Assembly: GCA_010912705.1 (NCBI GenBank)
Contig: POWB01000023.1
Location: forward strand, 24,279-88,278
From: Halochromatium sp.
GTDB taxonomy: Bacteria > Pseudomonadota > Gammaproteobacteria > Chromatiales > Chromatiaceae
Length of the DNA stretch: 64,000 nt
Reading direction: 5' to 3'
Of the stretch, positions 44,804 to 53,490 are shown piece by piece; position 1 is the first letter of the stretch, and every line of letters starts with the position of its first letter. A program made the position numbers and the translations under genes. Under the pieces are notes generated by a model, which had not been told where the DNA came from, made no database searches, and was given only the letters and a program-made list of their open reading frames with translations.

Positions 44804-45685
44804 TCAACCCAGCAAACGCCGCTCCGCCTCGGCATACTTGGCGGCGGTCCGCTCAATGATCGCCTCGGGCAGCATCGGTCCAGGCGGGGTCTTATCCCAG
44901 TCGAGGGTCTCGAGATAATCGCGCACGAACTGCTTGTCGAAGCTTGGTGGGCTGCTGCCGGGCTGGTATTGGTCGACCGGCCAGAAGCGCGAGGAGTCTG
45001 GTGTCAGCACCTCGTCGATCAGGTGCAGGTGGCCCTCGGCATCGAGACCGAATTCAAACTTGGTATCGGCGATGATGATGCCGCGCTCGAGCGCATAGGC
45101 GGCGCTCTCCTGATAGATGCGCAGGCTGATCGCGCGCACCTGTTCGGCGAGTTCGGCTCCGATGCGATTGGCGGCGCCGGCGAAGTCGATGTTCTCGTCA
45201 TGGTCGCCGATCGCGGCCTTGGTCGAGGGGGTGAAGATCGGCTCTGGCAGGCGATCGGCCTGGCGTAGCCCGGCTGGCAGCGCGATACCGCTGACCGCGC
45301 CGCTGGCCTGATAGTCCTTCCAGCCCGAGCCGATCAGATAGCCTCGAACGATGGCCTCGATGGGCAGCGGGTTAAGCCGACGCACCACCATGGCGCGATC
45401 GCCAAGCGAACGGCGTTGCTCGGGATCGGTGACGAAGGTCTCGACGGACAGCTCGGTCAGCTGGTTCGGGATGATCGCAGCGGTGCGCGCGAGCCAGAAG
45501 CGGCTGACACGGGTGAGCACCTCGCCTTTGCCGGGGATCGGCTGCGGCAGCACCACATCGAAGGCGGAGAGCCGATCGCTGGTGACGATGAGCAGATGCG
45601 CGTCGCCGGCGGCGTAGATATCGCGGACCTTGCCGCGGCTGAGTAGCGGCAGCTCGCTGAGTTCGGATTGGTAGAGGCTGGTCAT
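44804..45685 (-). CDS. purC: Phosphoribosylaminoimidazole-succinocarboxamide synthase
   Basis: A 293-residue SAICAR synthase of purine biosynthesis. [30 protein letters not shown] opens the ATP-binding fold; [42 protein letters not shown] and [10 protein letters not shown] are diagnostic. It resembles the longer, yeast-like form rather than the 237-residue E. coli form. ATG at 45685 chosen; the upstream open frame to 45793 is not conserved-looking. Confidence 0.96.
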   Translation of the reverse strand: MTSLYQSELSELPLLSRGKVRDIYAAGDAHLLIVTSDRLSAFDVVLPQPIPGKGEVLTRVSRFWLARTAAIIPNQLTELSVETFVTDPEQRRSLGDRAMVVRRLNPLPIEAIVRGYLIGSGWKDYQASGAVSGIALPAGLRQADRLPEPIFTPSTKAAIGDHDENIDFAGAANRIGAELAEQVRAISLRIYQESAAYALERGIIIADTKFEFGLDAEGHLHLIDEVLTPDSSRFWPVDQYQPGSSPPSFDKQFVRDYLETLDWDKTPPGPMLPEAIIERTAAKYAEAERRLLG

Positions 45686-45776
45686 CGGGTTTGTCGCTCG
45701 ATCAGTTAAGCTGCAGACTATACCAGTCTGCCCTTGGTCGGAACGATGGTCACCCTCAGACAGCCTGCATTTTCCA

Positions 45777-45841
45777 GGGTGGCGATGCGCCATGAACGGT
45801 ACCCTGGGGTGAGCCCTTCATCGTCCGGGTGGCGATGCGCC
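45777..45841. repeat. Two 15-bp direct repeats upstream of DUF4160
   Basis: GGGTGGCGATGCGCC occurs at 45777-45791 and 45827-45841, 50 bp apart, just upstream of the DUF4160 start at 45867. They could be operator sites for the DUF4160/DUF2442 pair or leftovers of an insertion. Confidence 0.5.
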
Positions 45842-45866
45842 CTGTACCTTAGCGTCAAGCAGAATC

Positions 45867-46172
45867 ATGCCAAAACTCTATGAGTACCTTGGTCTGCTGG
45901 TGATGTTCTACGCCAATGAGCACGAGCCTGTGCATGTCCACGGCAAGGCTCAAGGCCGTGAGGCGCGCGCAGAGATCATTCTCGTCGATGGTCAGGTGAC
46001 CGAGGTGCGGTTTAGCGATGTCGGTGGCCGCCCGCCATTAAAGCCAACCGAGCGGCGGAATTTTGAGGCCCTTGTACGTGCCCGAGCGGAGGAGATTGTG
46101 ACCAAGTGGATCGACTTTTTCGTGCTGCACAAGTCGGTCCGGCCCGAGCACATCAGTGGGAGACTGAAATGA
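45867..46172 (+). CDS. DUF4160 protein
   Basis: A 101-residue protein with the family's start MPKLYEYLGLLVMFYANEHEPVHVHGKAQG (the HVHG signature) and a helical C-terminus. DUF4160 genes are usually paired with DUF2442 in toxin-antitoxin-like two-gene units, but no activity is established. Its stop overlaps the DUF2442 start (ATGA). Confidence 0.8.
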   Translation: MPKLYEYLGLLVMFYANEHEPVHVHGKAQGREARAEIILVDGQVTEVRFSDVGGRPPLKPTERRNFEALVRARAEEIVTKWIDFFVLHKSVRPEHISGRLK

Positions 46173-46450
46173 CCCCAGAAATCATCAACATCCTCTCAGC
46201 CGAGCAGGTGGCTCCCTACTGTCTGCATCTGCGTTTTGATGATGGTACAGAGCAAGTCGTCGACTTCAAGCCTTTCCTCAGCCGGGCGGTGCATCCTGAC
46301 CTTCGCGCTTGGCTGCAGCCGGATAAGTTTGCTCGTTTCCGCCTCGAATATGGGGAGCTGGTCTGGGGGGATTACGAGCTTTGTTTTCCGATGATCGATC
46401 TGTATCACAACGATATTGCTCATCGGGCATGCACCGAGCGTGCAGCCTGA
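46169..46450 (+). CDS. DUF2442 protein
   Basis: A 93-residue protein: CLHLRFDDGTEQVVDFKPFL and DKFARFRLEYGELVWGDYELCFPM-type sequence ending IDLYHNDI are the DUF2442 signature. These proteins sometimes carry a helix-turn-helix and may be the regulatory half of the DUF4160/DUF2442 module. ATG at 46169 overlaps the upstream stop by 4 bp. Convergent with the ABC operon. Confidence 0.8.
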   Translation: MTPEIINILSAEQVAPYCLHLRFDDGTEQVVDFKPFLSRAVHPDLRAWLQPDKFARFRLEYGELVWGDYELCFPMIDLYHNDIAHRACTERAA

Positions 46451-46601
46451 AGCATGGGATAAAGCCTGCAGGAAGGGGCAAGCTCGCGGCCAACTCCGGC
46501 TTCCAATTGTCGCTAAGCAGCCGTCCATTTTCTACTTCCCGATTCTTGCCGGACAGTGGCGCTCAAATCTTGTCCCAAATCGTCGCCTCGTTCGTCGGAG
46601 C

Positions 46602-47798
46602 CTACTCATCATGCAGCGCCGCAACCGGGTCGAGTGCAGCGGCGCGCAGGGCAGGGAGCACGCCGGCGAGCAGGCCGATGCTGGCGGCGGTGACCTCGGC
46701 GATGAGCACGAAATCCCAGGCGGTGTGGGTCGGTAGCGCTGGCACCAGCAGGCCGATCAGCCAGGCGCCGCCGGCACCGATGATCAGCCCCGCCAGGCCG
46801 CCGAGCAGTGCTAGCAGCAGGGCTTCGAGCAGGAACAGGCCCATGATCTGGTCGCGGCTGGCACCGAGCGCGCGCAACAGGCCGATCTCGGCCCGGCGCT
46901 CGCGCACGGCGATGGTCATGATGGTGAGGATGCCGATGCCGCCGACCGCGAGCGAGATCGCACCGAGCGCGCCAACCACCAAGGTCAGCACCTTGAGCAC
47001 CGAGCCTAACACCTCGAGCATCTGATCCTGGGTGGTGATGCTGAAGTCTTCATGCTGGTGGCGGCGGATCAGCAGCTCGCGCACGCGCTCGGCCACCGCG
47101 CTGCTATCGGCGGCGCGATCGTAGAGCAGGTCGATCTCCATCAGCCCGTCGCGGTCGAACATCGCCAGCGCCCGCTGCACCGGGATGAAGACCGTATCGT
47201 CGAGATCGAAGCCGAGCATCTGGCCCTTGCGCGCCATGACTCCGATGACGCGGAACGGCTCGCCGCCAACGCGGATGCGCGCGCCTAAGGGTGAATGGCT
47301 GCCGAAGAGCTCCTCGCTCAGCGTGGCGCCGAGCACGGCGAACGGCCGGCCGCCACCGCTGTCCTCGGGCAGAAAGCGGCCGATGGCCGGGCGCATGGCC
47401 CAGATCTCGGGCACCTTGGGGCCGGCGCCGAAGACCATGGTGCGCCGGCTGCGACCGTCAGCCTCGACTGCGGCATTGCCCTGAACCACCGCCACCACCG
47501 CCTCGACATCGGGCACCTGCTTGAGCGCATCGGCGTCGGCCAGGCTGAGCGGCCGCACGGTTGAGAGCATGGCGCCAGACAGGCCCATGGTGCTGGTCTT
47601 GCCTGGTGTGACCGCGATCAGGTTAGTGCCGAATTGGCTGAACTCGGCGAGCACGAAACGGTGGATACCTTCGCCGATTGCGGTGAGCAGCACGACGGTG
47701 GCGACGCCGATGGCGATGCCGGTGATCGTCAGCAGACTGCGTCCGCGCTGGGCTTGCACGGCGGTGAGGACATAGGTGGCGAAATCGGGTGCTCTCAT
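46602..47798 (-). CDS. MacB-type ABC transporter permease (second)
   Basis: A 398-residue permease with an N-terminal membrane helix (LLTITGIAIGVATVVLLTAIGE), a large periplasmic MacB core (about 45-270) and three C-terminal helices with the FtsX motif (AIREERRAEIGLLRALGAS-like VRERRAEIGLLRALGASRDQIMGLFLLEALL). Such permeases extrude peptides, lipids or antibiotics or transmit mechanical force. It is the last gene of the adaptor-ATPase-permease-permease operon, 13 bp after the first permease. Confidence 0.9.
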   Translation of the reverse strand: MRAPDFATYVLTAVQAQRGRSLLTITGIAIGVATVVLLTAIGEGIHRFVLAEFSQFGTNLIAVTPGKTSTMGLSGAMLSTVRPLSLADADALKQVPDVEAVVAVVQGNAAVEADGRSRRTMVFGAGPKVPEIWAMRPAIGRFLPEDSGGGRPFAVLGATLSEELFGSHSPLGARIRVGGEPFRVIGVMARKGQMLGFDLDDTVFIPVQRALAMFDRDGLMEIDLLYDRAADSSAVAERVRELLIRRHQHEDFSITTQDQMLEVLGSVLKVLTLVVGALGAISLAVGGIGILTIMTIAVRERRAEIGLLRALGASRDQIMGLFLLEALLLALLGGLAGLIIGAGGAWLIGLLVPALPTHTAWDFVLIAEVTAASIGLLAGVLPALRAAALDPVAALHDE

Positions 47799-47810
47799 GA
47801 GGTCGCAAGC

Positions 47811-49043
47811 TCAGCGCCCAGTCAGCGCGACCACGGGATCGAGCCGCGCCGCCCGCAGCGCTGGCAGCAGGCCAAACAGAAGCCCGCTACCCACCGAGAC
47901 CAGGCCTGCGGCCAGCGGTGCCCAGAGCGGCACCTGTAACTGAAAGCCGGTCAGCTGTAGATTGAGCTGCAGATTGACGGCGTAGATGCCGAGAGAGGCC
48001 AGCGCGATCCCGCTCAGCGCGCCGGCTCCGGCGAGCAACAGCGCTTCGGTGAGAAATAGCTGCACCAGATCCTGCTCACGCGCACCCAGCGCCTTGAGCA
48101 GGCCGACCTCGGCAGTGCGTTGGGCTACCGAGACCAGCATCACATTCATGATCAGCACCCCGGCTACCAGCAGGCTGATGGCGGCGATGCCGACCACAGC
48201 AAGCGTCAGGGCGCTGAGGATGCGGTCGAAGGTGCCGAGCAACGCATCCTGGGTGATGACGGTGACATCGTCCTCGCCCTCGTGGCGCTCGCGGATGAGG
48301 CGGCGGATGTCATCGGCGGCGGCGTCGAGCGCAGCCGGGCCGCTCGCCTGCGCCAGGATGCGGAACAGCGAGGGGTTATCGAACAGGGCCTGCGCGGCGC
48401 TGACCGGGATGATGGCGGCGTCGGCGAGATTGCTGCCGAGCGAGACCCCGCTCGCCTGCAGCAGGCCAATGACGCGGAAGCGACGGTCGCCGATGCGCAG
48501 GCGTTGGCCGATCGGACTTTGGTTGCCGAACAGCGCCTCGGCCAGGGTTTGGCCGATGACGGCCGTGGGCGCGGCCTGCTCGGGATCTCCTGGCGATAGA
48601 AAACGACCGGCGGCCAGACTGAGATGGCGCACCTCAAGGAAATCGGCGGTGGTGCCAAGGATGGTCACTTCGCGCTCCAGACTGCGATAGGAGACTGGCG
48701 CCTCACCGGCCGAGAGTGGGGCCACGCGCTCGATCAGGGGTGAGCGCAGCAGCGCGAGGGCATCGTGCAGGGTCAGGTCGCGGGGCGTCTCGCCGAGCAG
48801 CGGCGGTGCGCCACCACTGGTCTCGTTGCGACCGGGCATGACGATCAACAGCTGGGTGCCGAGTCCGCTGAATTCGTCCAGCACATATTGGCGCGCGCCT
48901 TCGCCTAGCGCTGACAGGACCACCACGGCCGCACTCCCGAGCGCCACCGCCAGCAGGGTCAGCCAGCTGCGGGTGGCATGGGCGGTCAGCGTTCGCGTCG
49001 CGCTGCTCAGGATGTCAGTGAGGCGCATGTCAGCGAGGCGCAT
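47811..49043 (-). CDS. MacB-type ABC transporter permease (first)
   Basis: A 410-residue permease of the same architecture (N-terminal helix WLTLLAVALGSAAVVVLSAL, periplasmic domain, FtsX motif QRTAEVGLLKALGAREQDLVQLF). The ATG at 49043 overlaps the upstream (truncated) ATPase frame by 14 bp; the same overlap is preserved in the duplicate at 50097. The N-terminus reads MRLADMRLTDILSS, a 15-bp tandem duplication compared with MRLADILSS in the duplicate copy. Promoter access may be changed by the inserted Uma2 gene upstream. Confidence 0.9.
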   Translation of the reverse strand: MRLADMRLTDILSSATRTLTAHATRSWLTLLAVALGSAAVVVLSALGEGARQYVLDEFSGLGTQLLIVMPGRNETSGGAPPLLGETPRDLTLHDALALLRSPLIERVAPLSAGEAPVSYRSLEREVTILGTTADFLEVRHLSLAAGRFLSPGDPEQAAPTAVIGQTLAEALFGNQSPIGQRLRIGDRRFRVIGLLQASGVSLGSNLADAAIIPVSAAQALFDNPSLFRILAQASGPAALDAAADDIRRLIRERHEGEDDVTVITQDALLGTFDRILSALTLAVVGIAAISLLVAGVLIMNVMLVSVAQRTAEVGLLKALGAREQDLVQLFLTEALLLAGAGALSGIALASLGIYAVNLQLNLQLTGFQLQVPLWAPLAAGLVSVGSGLLFGLLPALRAARLDPVVALTGR

Positions 49044-49239
49044 CGCAGAGGATGGCTCCGTCGTCCATCTGGATGCGTCGTCGCGCGCGCTCACCCAGGC
49101 TGGCGTCGTGGGTAACGACGACCAGGGTCAGCCCCTTGGCGTTGAGTGCCTCCAGGGTCTCGGTCACCCGTGCTCGGCGCGGCTTGAGTGGCCCGCTGGC
49201 CAGGATCAACGGCAGCTCGACGTTCTCGAAGGCGGTCAG
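48964..49239. repeat. Direct repeat, left copy (permease 5' end + ATPase 3' part)
   Basis: 276 bp matching 50033-50467. The right copy has 174 bp more (the segment deleted here) and lacks a 15-bp tandem duplication present here near 49014-49043. Outside the deletion, differences are sparse (about three in the first 125 bp after the permease start, about six in the last 77). Confidence 0.88.
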
Positions 49240-49251
49240 GTCAGCTCGCAT
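49030..49251 (-). pseudogene. Truncated, internally deleted copy of the ABC ATPase
   Basis: A 73-codon relic. [20 protein letters not shown] joins VTETLEAL directly to [20 protein letters not shown], whereas the full gene at 50084 has 58 more codons between its two ETLEAL stretches. The deletion (174 bp, in frame) has GGTCTCG at both edges. Walker A, signature LSGGQ and Walker B are all gone, so it cannot hydrolyse ATP. It is part of the 48964-49239 repeat. Confidence 0.85.
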
Positions 49252-49384
49252 TGCTGGTAGCTGGTATCACTAGGCCGATGCTTGGCTCCACACTAGCAGG
49301 CATCAAAACCAGAAGCCACAACGCTCTCTGCTACGACCCCATCTCGCCCTAGTTCCGTTAGGGTCGTTTGGATTTCCGATCCGT

Positions 49385-49390
49385 TATAAT
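49385..49390 (+). promoter_or_regulatory. Possible -10 element of the Uma2 gene
   Basis: A perfect TATAAT 41 bp upstream of the Uma2 ATG in an otherwise GC-rich stretch. No good -35 hexamer is found 16-18 bp before it, so the call is tentative. Confidence 0.35.
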
Positions 49391-49431
49391 TTGGCCTAGC
49401 ACCATCCAGCACAACGATCCACCGGGGGGGC

Positions 49432-50016
49432 ATGATGTCAGCCGAACCTCAACCGCGTCTCTCCTTCGACGACTGGCTCGCCATCGAGCGAACCTCCACC
49501 GATCAGCGCTGCGAATACGTCGCCGGTGAGGTCTTTGCGATGGCCGGCGGCAGCGAGGAGCACAACCTCATCGTCGCCAATGTGGTCCGTGAACTTGGCA
49601 ACCAACTCAAGGGCCGGCCCTGTCGCGTCTACCCAAGTGACATGAAGGTCCATATCGCCACCGCCGAGGTGGGAGCCTATCCCGATGTGATGGTGATCTG
49701 CGGCGAGCGTGACTTCCATGACGGGCGGCGCGACGTCGTCACCAATCCGACGCTGATCGTCGAAGTGCTCTCGGACTCCACCGAAGCCTATGATCGCGGC
49801 GACAAGTTCCGCTACTACCGAAGCCTGCCAAGCCTGCAAGCCTATCTGCTGCTGTCGCAGGATCGGATACAGGCCGAGCTGTTCCTCCGTCAGTCGGACG
49901 GAACCTGGAGTCTGAGCACCTATCAGGAGTCCTCGGAATCCATCCCGCTCTCCGTGATCGAGGCCGAGCTGTCGCTGGCCGAGGTCTACGACAAGGTGGA
50001 AGGGATCAGCGGTTAG
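49432..50016 (+). CDS. Uma2-family PD-(D/E)XK protein inserted in the ABC operon
   Basis: A 194-residue Uma2 (DUF820) protein: [75 protein letters not shown] and [31 protein letters not shown], which carry the nuclease-fold acids (PD and ExL). Function in bacteria is unknown; they are abundant in cyanobacteria and some purple sulfur bacteria. It is on the opposite strand to the ABC genes and lies between two direct repeats of them. Frequent in mobile or recombining gene sets. Confidence 0.9.
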   Translation: MMSAEPQPRLSFDDWLAIERTSTDQRCEYVAGEVFAMAGGSEEHNLIVANVVRELGNQLKGRPCRVYPSDMKVHIATAEVGAYPDVMVICGERDFHDGRRDVVTNPTLIVEVLSDSTEAYDRGDKFRYYRSLPSLQAYLLLSQDRIQAELFLRQSDGTWSLSTYQESSESIPLSVIEAELSLAEVYDKVEGISG

Positions 50017-50032
50017 GGTTCGGGGCCGGTCT

Positions 50033-50467
50033 CAGCTGCGGGTGGCATGGGCGGTCAGCGTTCGCGTCGCGCTGCTCAGGATGTCAGCGAGGCGCATCGC
50101 GGAGGATGGCTCCGTCGTCCATCTGGATGCGTCGTCGCGCGCGCTCGCCCAGGCTGGCGTCGTGGGTGACGACGACCAGGGTCAGCCCCTTGGCGTTGAG
50201 TGCCTCCAGGGTCTCGATCACCTCTTCGCCGGAGGCGCGATCGAGATTGCCGGTCGGCTCATCGGCCAGGATCAGGTCGGGCTCGGTAACCGTGGCGCGG
50301 GCGATGGCGACGCGCTGGCGCTGACCGCCGGAGAGCTGGTCGGGGCGATGTTTGGCACGGGTGCTGAGGCCAAGCGCCTCTAAGGTCTCGGCCACCTGCG
50401 CTCGGCGCTGCTTGAGCGGCCTGCTGGCCAGGATCAACGGCAGCTCGACGTTCTCGAAGGCGGTCAG
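50033..50467. repeat. Direct repeat, right copy (permease 5' remnant + intact ATPase 3' part)
   Basis: 435 bp aligning to 48964-49239. It includes a 21-codon orphan start of the permease ([23 protein letters not shown] at 50097 on the minus strand) that ends where the Uma2-side DNA begins, and the 3' part of the intact ATPase. Confidence 0.88.
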
Positions 50468-50761
50468 CCGTGGGATCAGATGGAAGGCTTGGAAGACGAA
50501 GCCAATGCGCTCGCGCCGCAGCCGAGCGCGCTGCTCCTCGTCCAGTGTCGTGGTCTCGGTGCCGTCGAAGCGATACTGTCCGGCATCGGGCCGGTCGAGC
50601 AGGCCGAGGATGTTGAGCAGGGTGCTCTTGCCCGAGCCCGAGGGGCCCATTACCGCCACGTAGTCGCCGGCGGCCAGCTGCAGATCGACCGCGCGCAGAG
50701 CATGCACCTGTTCGTCACCGACCTGGAACTGGCGCTCGATGCCGATCAGCTCAATCATCAT
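50084..50761 (-). CDS. MacB/LolD-type ABC transporter ATPase
   Basis: A 225-residue ATPase with all motifs: Walker [11 protein letters not shown]-loop [10 protein letters not shown], signature [14 protein letters not shown], Walker [13 protein letters not shown] and H-loop VVVTHD. It powers the MacB-like permeases. The ATG at 50761 overlaps the end of the adaptor gene. Its natural downstream permease is now separated from it by about 1 kb of Uma2-containing DNA, so co-transcription with the permeases may be impaired. Confidence 0.95.
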   Translation of the reverse strand: MMIELIGIERQFQVGDEQVHALRAVDLQLAAGDYVAVMGPSGSGKSTLLNILGLLDRPDAGQYRFDGTETTTLDEEQRARLRRERIGFVFQAFHLIPRLTAFENVELPLILASRPLKQRRAQVAETLEALGLSTRAKHRPDQLSGGQRQRVAIARATVTEPDLILADEPTGNLDRASGEEVIETLEALNAKGLTLVVVTHDASLGERARRRIQMDDGAILRDAPR

Positions 50762-51896
50762 CGGCCACCGCAGCGGCTCCAGCCTCAACACCCTCGCGGC
50801 CGAGTGAGAGCACCACCTGCTCGCCGGCGCTGAGGCCGGAGACGATCTCGGTCTGCTCCCAGTTGCTGAGTCCGGTCTCGAGCGCGCGCTCAGCAAGGAC
50901 GCCGTCCGCGAGCAGCAGCACGCTGGTGGGCTCGCCGGCGCGGATCGCCGCGGTCGGTATACGCAGGACGTCCTCGTGGCGATCAATGATGATCTCGACA
51001 TCGGCGCTATAGCCGGCCAGCAGCGCCCGGTCGGCGGGCGGCTCGGCGATCACCACCTCGACCTCGACGGTGCGCGCCTGCTTCTCCTGATCCAGCACAT
51101 AGGGCGCGATCCGGCGCACGGTTCCGGCGAGCGCCTGGTCGCCGAAGGCATCGAGGGTGACGCGGGCATCCAGACCAAGTCGGACCTTGGCGGCATCGAC
51201 CTCGTCGATCGGTGCCGAGATGTAGAAGCAGGCATCATCGATCAGATCCACCGCCGGCGGGGTCGGGATACCGGGCGGGGAGGGGGTGACGTACTCGTTC
51301 AGCTCGCCAGAGACCTCGGCGACGATGCCGGCGAAGGGGGCGGTTAGGCGCGTGCGCTCCAGCTCGGCCTGAGCGACGCCGATTTGCGCCGCGCTGACCC
51401 GTGCTGAGGCCCGCGCCGCTTCGCAATCCGCGCGCCCGGCCTGAGCCGCGGTAATAGCGCGGTCGAGACCCTCCTCGGAGGTCATGTTGCGCGCCTCGAG
51501 CTTGACCTGGCGCGCCGCCTCGCGCTCGGCCTGATCGGCCTGTAGGCAGGTCGCCAGGGATCGGGCTTCAGCGGCTTCGGCCTCACGCTCGGCCAGGGTG
51601 ACGCGGGCCTTGAGGTCGAGATTCCACAGCTCGAGCAGCAGCTGCCCGGCTTGGACGCGGTCGCCTTCGTGCACCGCCAGCGTCTCGATCTGGCCGCCGC
51701 TGCCGGGCGCTAGCCGCGCCCGTCGGCAGGCCTTGACGGTGCCAGCGCGGGTATTGGCGACGACCTCCTCGACCAGTCCGCGCTCGACGTTCTGTACCCG
51801 AACTGCGATCGGCTGCGGCCGCGAGAGCAGCCACCAGCCGCCGATCGCGGCAGCCAGCAAGAGGAGCGTCAATAGGGCTCGAACGGGGATGCGCAT
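50751..51896 (-). CDS. MacA/HlyD-like periplasmic adaptor
   Basis: A 381-residue adaptor with an N-terminal membrane anchor (LLTLLLLAAAIGGWWLLS), biotinyl-lipoyl halves (GGQIETLAVHEGDRVQAGQLLLEL and LTAPFAGIVAEVSGELNEYV), a coiled-coil hairpin between them, and beta-barrel domains to GLSAGEQVVLSLGREGVE. First gene of the operon; its end overlaps the ATPase start by about 11 bp. Confidence 0.9.
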   Translation of the reverse strand: MRIPVRALLTLLLLAAAIGGWWLLSRPQPIAVRVQNVERGLVEEVVANTRAGTVKACRRARLAPGSGGQIETLAVHEGDRVQAGQLLLELWNLDLKARVTLAEREAEAAEARSLATCLQADQAEREAARQVKLEARNMTSEEGLDRAITAAQAGRADCEAARASARVSAAQIGVAQAELERTRLTAPFAGIVAEVSGELNEYVTPSPPGIPTPPAVDLIDDACFYISAPIDEVDAAKVRLGLDARVTLDAFGDQALAGTVRRIAPYVLDQEKQARTVEVEVVIAEPPADRALLAGYSADVEIIIDRHEDVLRIPTAAIRAGEPTSVLLLADGVLAERALETGLSNWEQTEIVSGLSAGEQVVLSLGREGVEAGAAAVADDD

Positions 51897-51949
51897 AGGT
51901 GGCTACAGGACGACGATCAGTCGCTGGTGCTTGAGCCTAGAACCGGCAG

Positions 51950-52105
51950 TTAATCCCGGAGGTCGTTCGGGTCAATGCCGAGCTCGCGCAGCTTTGCGGC
52001 CATGACCTTGGCGCGCTGGGCTTCGGTTTCGGCCCGCTCACTCGGTAGCAACCGCTCGGCCGTTGTCGGTGAGTGCTGGGGGTGGGCAAGGGCTTGGTCT
52101 GACAT
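51950..52105 (-). CDS. Short peptide resembling a Uma2 C-terminal tail
   Basis: A 51-residue frame ending ERAETEAQRAKVMAAKLRELGIDPNDLRD. Uma2 proteins often finish with a coiled tail of the type RAxxLAAKLRxLGIDPxxL, so this may be the leftover tail of a lost Uma2 gene, or a short helical protein. The frame is open to 52231 without a convincing earlier start. Confidence 0.35.
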   Translation of the reverse strand: MSDQALAHPQHSPTTAERLLPSERAETEAQRAKVMAAKLRELGIDPNDLRD

Positions 52106-52306
52106 GGCATCTCGCCTCGCTGGAGCGGATTTGGTCATCAGTGTTGGAAACCCTATCACGGTCGCCGCAGTATCGGCGACGACAACCGCTGCGTCGGTTC
52201 TTTCGCTGCCTCGGTTCTTCTCTATGGGCATCCTGGTCTATATCCTGGGGTCTCTTTAACCCTAGACCCAAGCCCTCGTTGACTTACTGACTTACGCGCG
52301 AAGCCT

Positions 52307-52777
52307 ATGACCAATACTTCGACCAGCGACCCAGCCAGGGACGTCGCGGCAAGCCCCTTCCTGCGGGCTTTTCGCGGTAGCTTCACATCAGCCTTGCGCT
52401 GGAGCGATCTAGACGCGCTCTGGATGCGACTGCGCACCGATGCCAAGGGCGGTTGGTACCTGTACGCCATCGGCGAGCCGCCGCCTGAGGCCCCAGCCGA
52501 TCAGGCGATGGTGGAGCGCTTCATCGATGAGATCGATGTCTTGCTGCGCCGCGAGCATGATGAGCGCCTGTGCGGCATCGTCTACGCCGACGACCTGCGC
52601 ATCCCGAGCCTGGTGAAGATCTACGATCCCAATAACCTTGGTGTGGCTTGCGGCTCGAGCAGCAATCCGCCGCTGCCGGGCTGGGTGATGAGCAAGTTGC
52701 CGCCGGTCGATCTGCCAGCGACCCAACTGGTGCCAAAAGGCCGTCGGCGCTGGTGGCAGGTGCTGTTCGGTGCCTGA
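52307..52777 (+). CDS. Hypothetical protein
   Basis: A 156-residue soluble protein: FRGSFTSALRWSDLDALWMRLRTDAKGGWYLYAIGEPPPEAP and LLRREHDERLCGIVYADDLRIPSLVKIYDPNNLGVACGSS, ending PKGRRRWWQVLFGA. The sequence looks well-formed and conserved in character, but I do not recognise a domain. It stands alone between the Uma2-tail peptide and the inverted-repeat element. Confidence 0.65.
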   Translation: MTNTSTSDPARDVAASPFLRAFRGSFTSALRWSDLDALWMRLRTDAKGGWYLYAIGEPPPEAPADQAMVERFIDEIDVLLRREHDERLCGIVYADDLRIPSLVKIYDPNNLGVACGSSSNPPLPGWVMSKLPPVDLPATQLVPKGRRRWWQVLFGA

Positions 52778-52830
52778 GCTCATCATTGATACCATTTCCG
52801 GAAACCTCACACCCTCGTCCTAAAGATTAA

Positions 52831-52915
52831 GAACCACAGATGAACGCAGATGAACACAGATAAAGTCGGATAGAAACAGCAAGAATCTGTGTCTATCTGT
52901 GTCCATCTGTGGTTC
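52831..52915. repeat. 31-bp imperfect inverted repeat (large stem-loop)
   Basis: The left arm 52831-52861 and right arm 52885-52915 are complementary except at four positions, with a 23-base loop. Each arm is itself a near-tandem of the ACAGATGAAC-type unit. The pattern GAACCACAGATG... is a REP/BIME-like element seen scattered in many bacterial genomes. It lies in the 310-bp gap before ridA, which otherwise shows no gene. Confidence 0.75.
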
Positions 52916-53087
52916 CTCTTATAGAGTGGCTGTGGTTGGTTGTGATCCGTCAAGTACCGCGCTCCGTGGTACTAGCGGTGTCGAAAATGGCCTCGAGGTG
53001 CATTCAGCGCTCGAACCCTTTAGGTGTTGCGGTTCTCGTTATACTCGTCAATATTACTCGCCCATCTCACCCATTCGGAGGCGCCTC

Positions 53088-53474
53088 ATGGCCAAACAGA
53101 TCATCCATACCGAACAGGCGCCGGCCGCGATCGGCCCTTATTCGCAAGCGGTGCGCGCCGGTGATACCCTCTACCTCTCGGGGCAGATTCCGCTGGTGCC
53201 AGGAACGGGTGAGCTGGTGACGGGCGACATCCAGATTCAGGCTCGGCAGGTGTTCAGCAACCTGGCGGCGGTGGCTGAGGCGGCAGGCGGCGACCTTGGC
53301 GATCTGGTCAAGCTCAACATCTTTCTCACTGATCTTGCTCATTTTCCATTGGTCAACGAGGTGATGGCCGAGACCTTCGTCGAGCCTTATCCAGCGCGTG
53401 CGGCGATCGGAGTGGCTGCCCTGCCTAAAGGGGCTGAGATCGAGATGGATGCGATCATGGTCCTCGGCGACTGA
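53088..53474 (+). CDS. ridA: RidA-family enamine/imine deaminase
   Basis: A 128-residue YjgF/YER057c/UK114 protein: [45 protein letters not shown] and [22 protein letters not shown], the last with the catalytic arginine. It destroys reactive 2-aminoacrylate made by PLP enzymes such as threonine dehydratase. ATG at 53088 with GGAGG site upstream; earlier in-frame codons overlap the inverted repeat and are not used. Confidence 0.95.
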   Translation: MAKQIIHTEQAPAAIGPYSQAVRAGDTLYLSGQIPLVPGTGELVTGDIQIQARQVFSNLAAVAEAAGGDLGDLVKLNIFLTDLAHFPLVNEVMAETFVEPYPARAAIGVAALPKGAEIEMDAIMVLGD

Positions 53475-53490
53475 TCTGGAGCATCCCATC

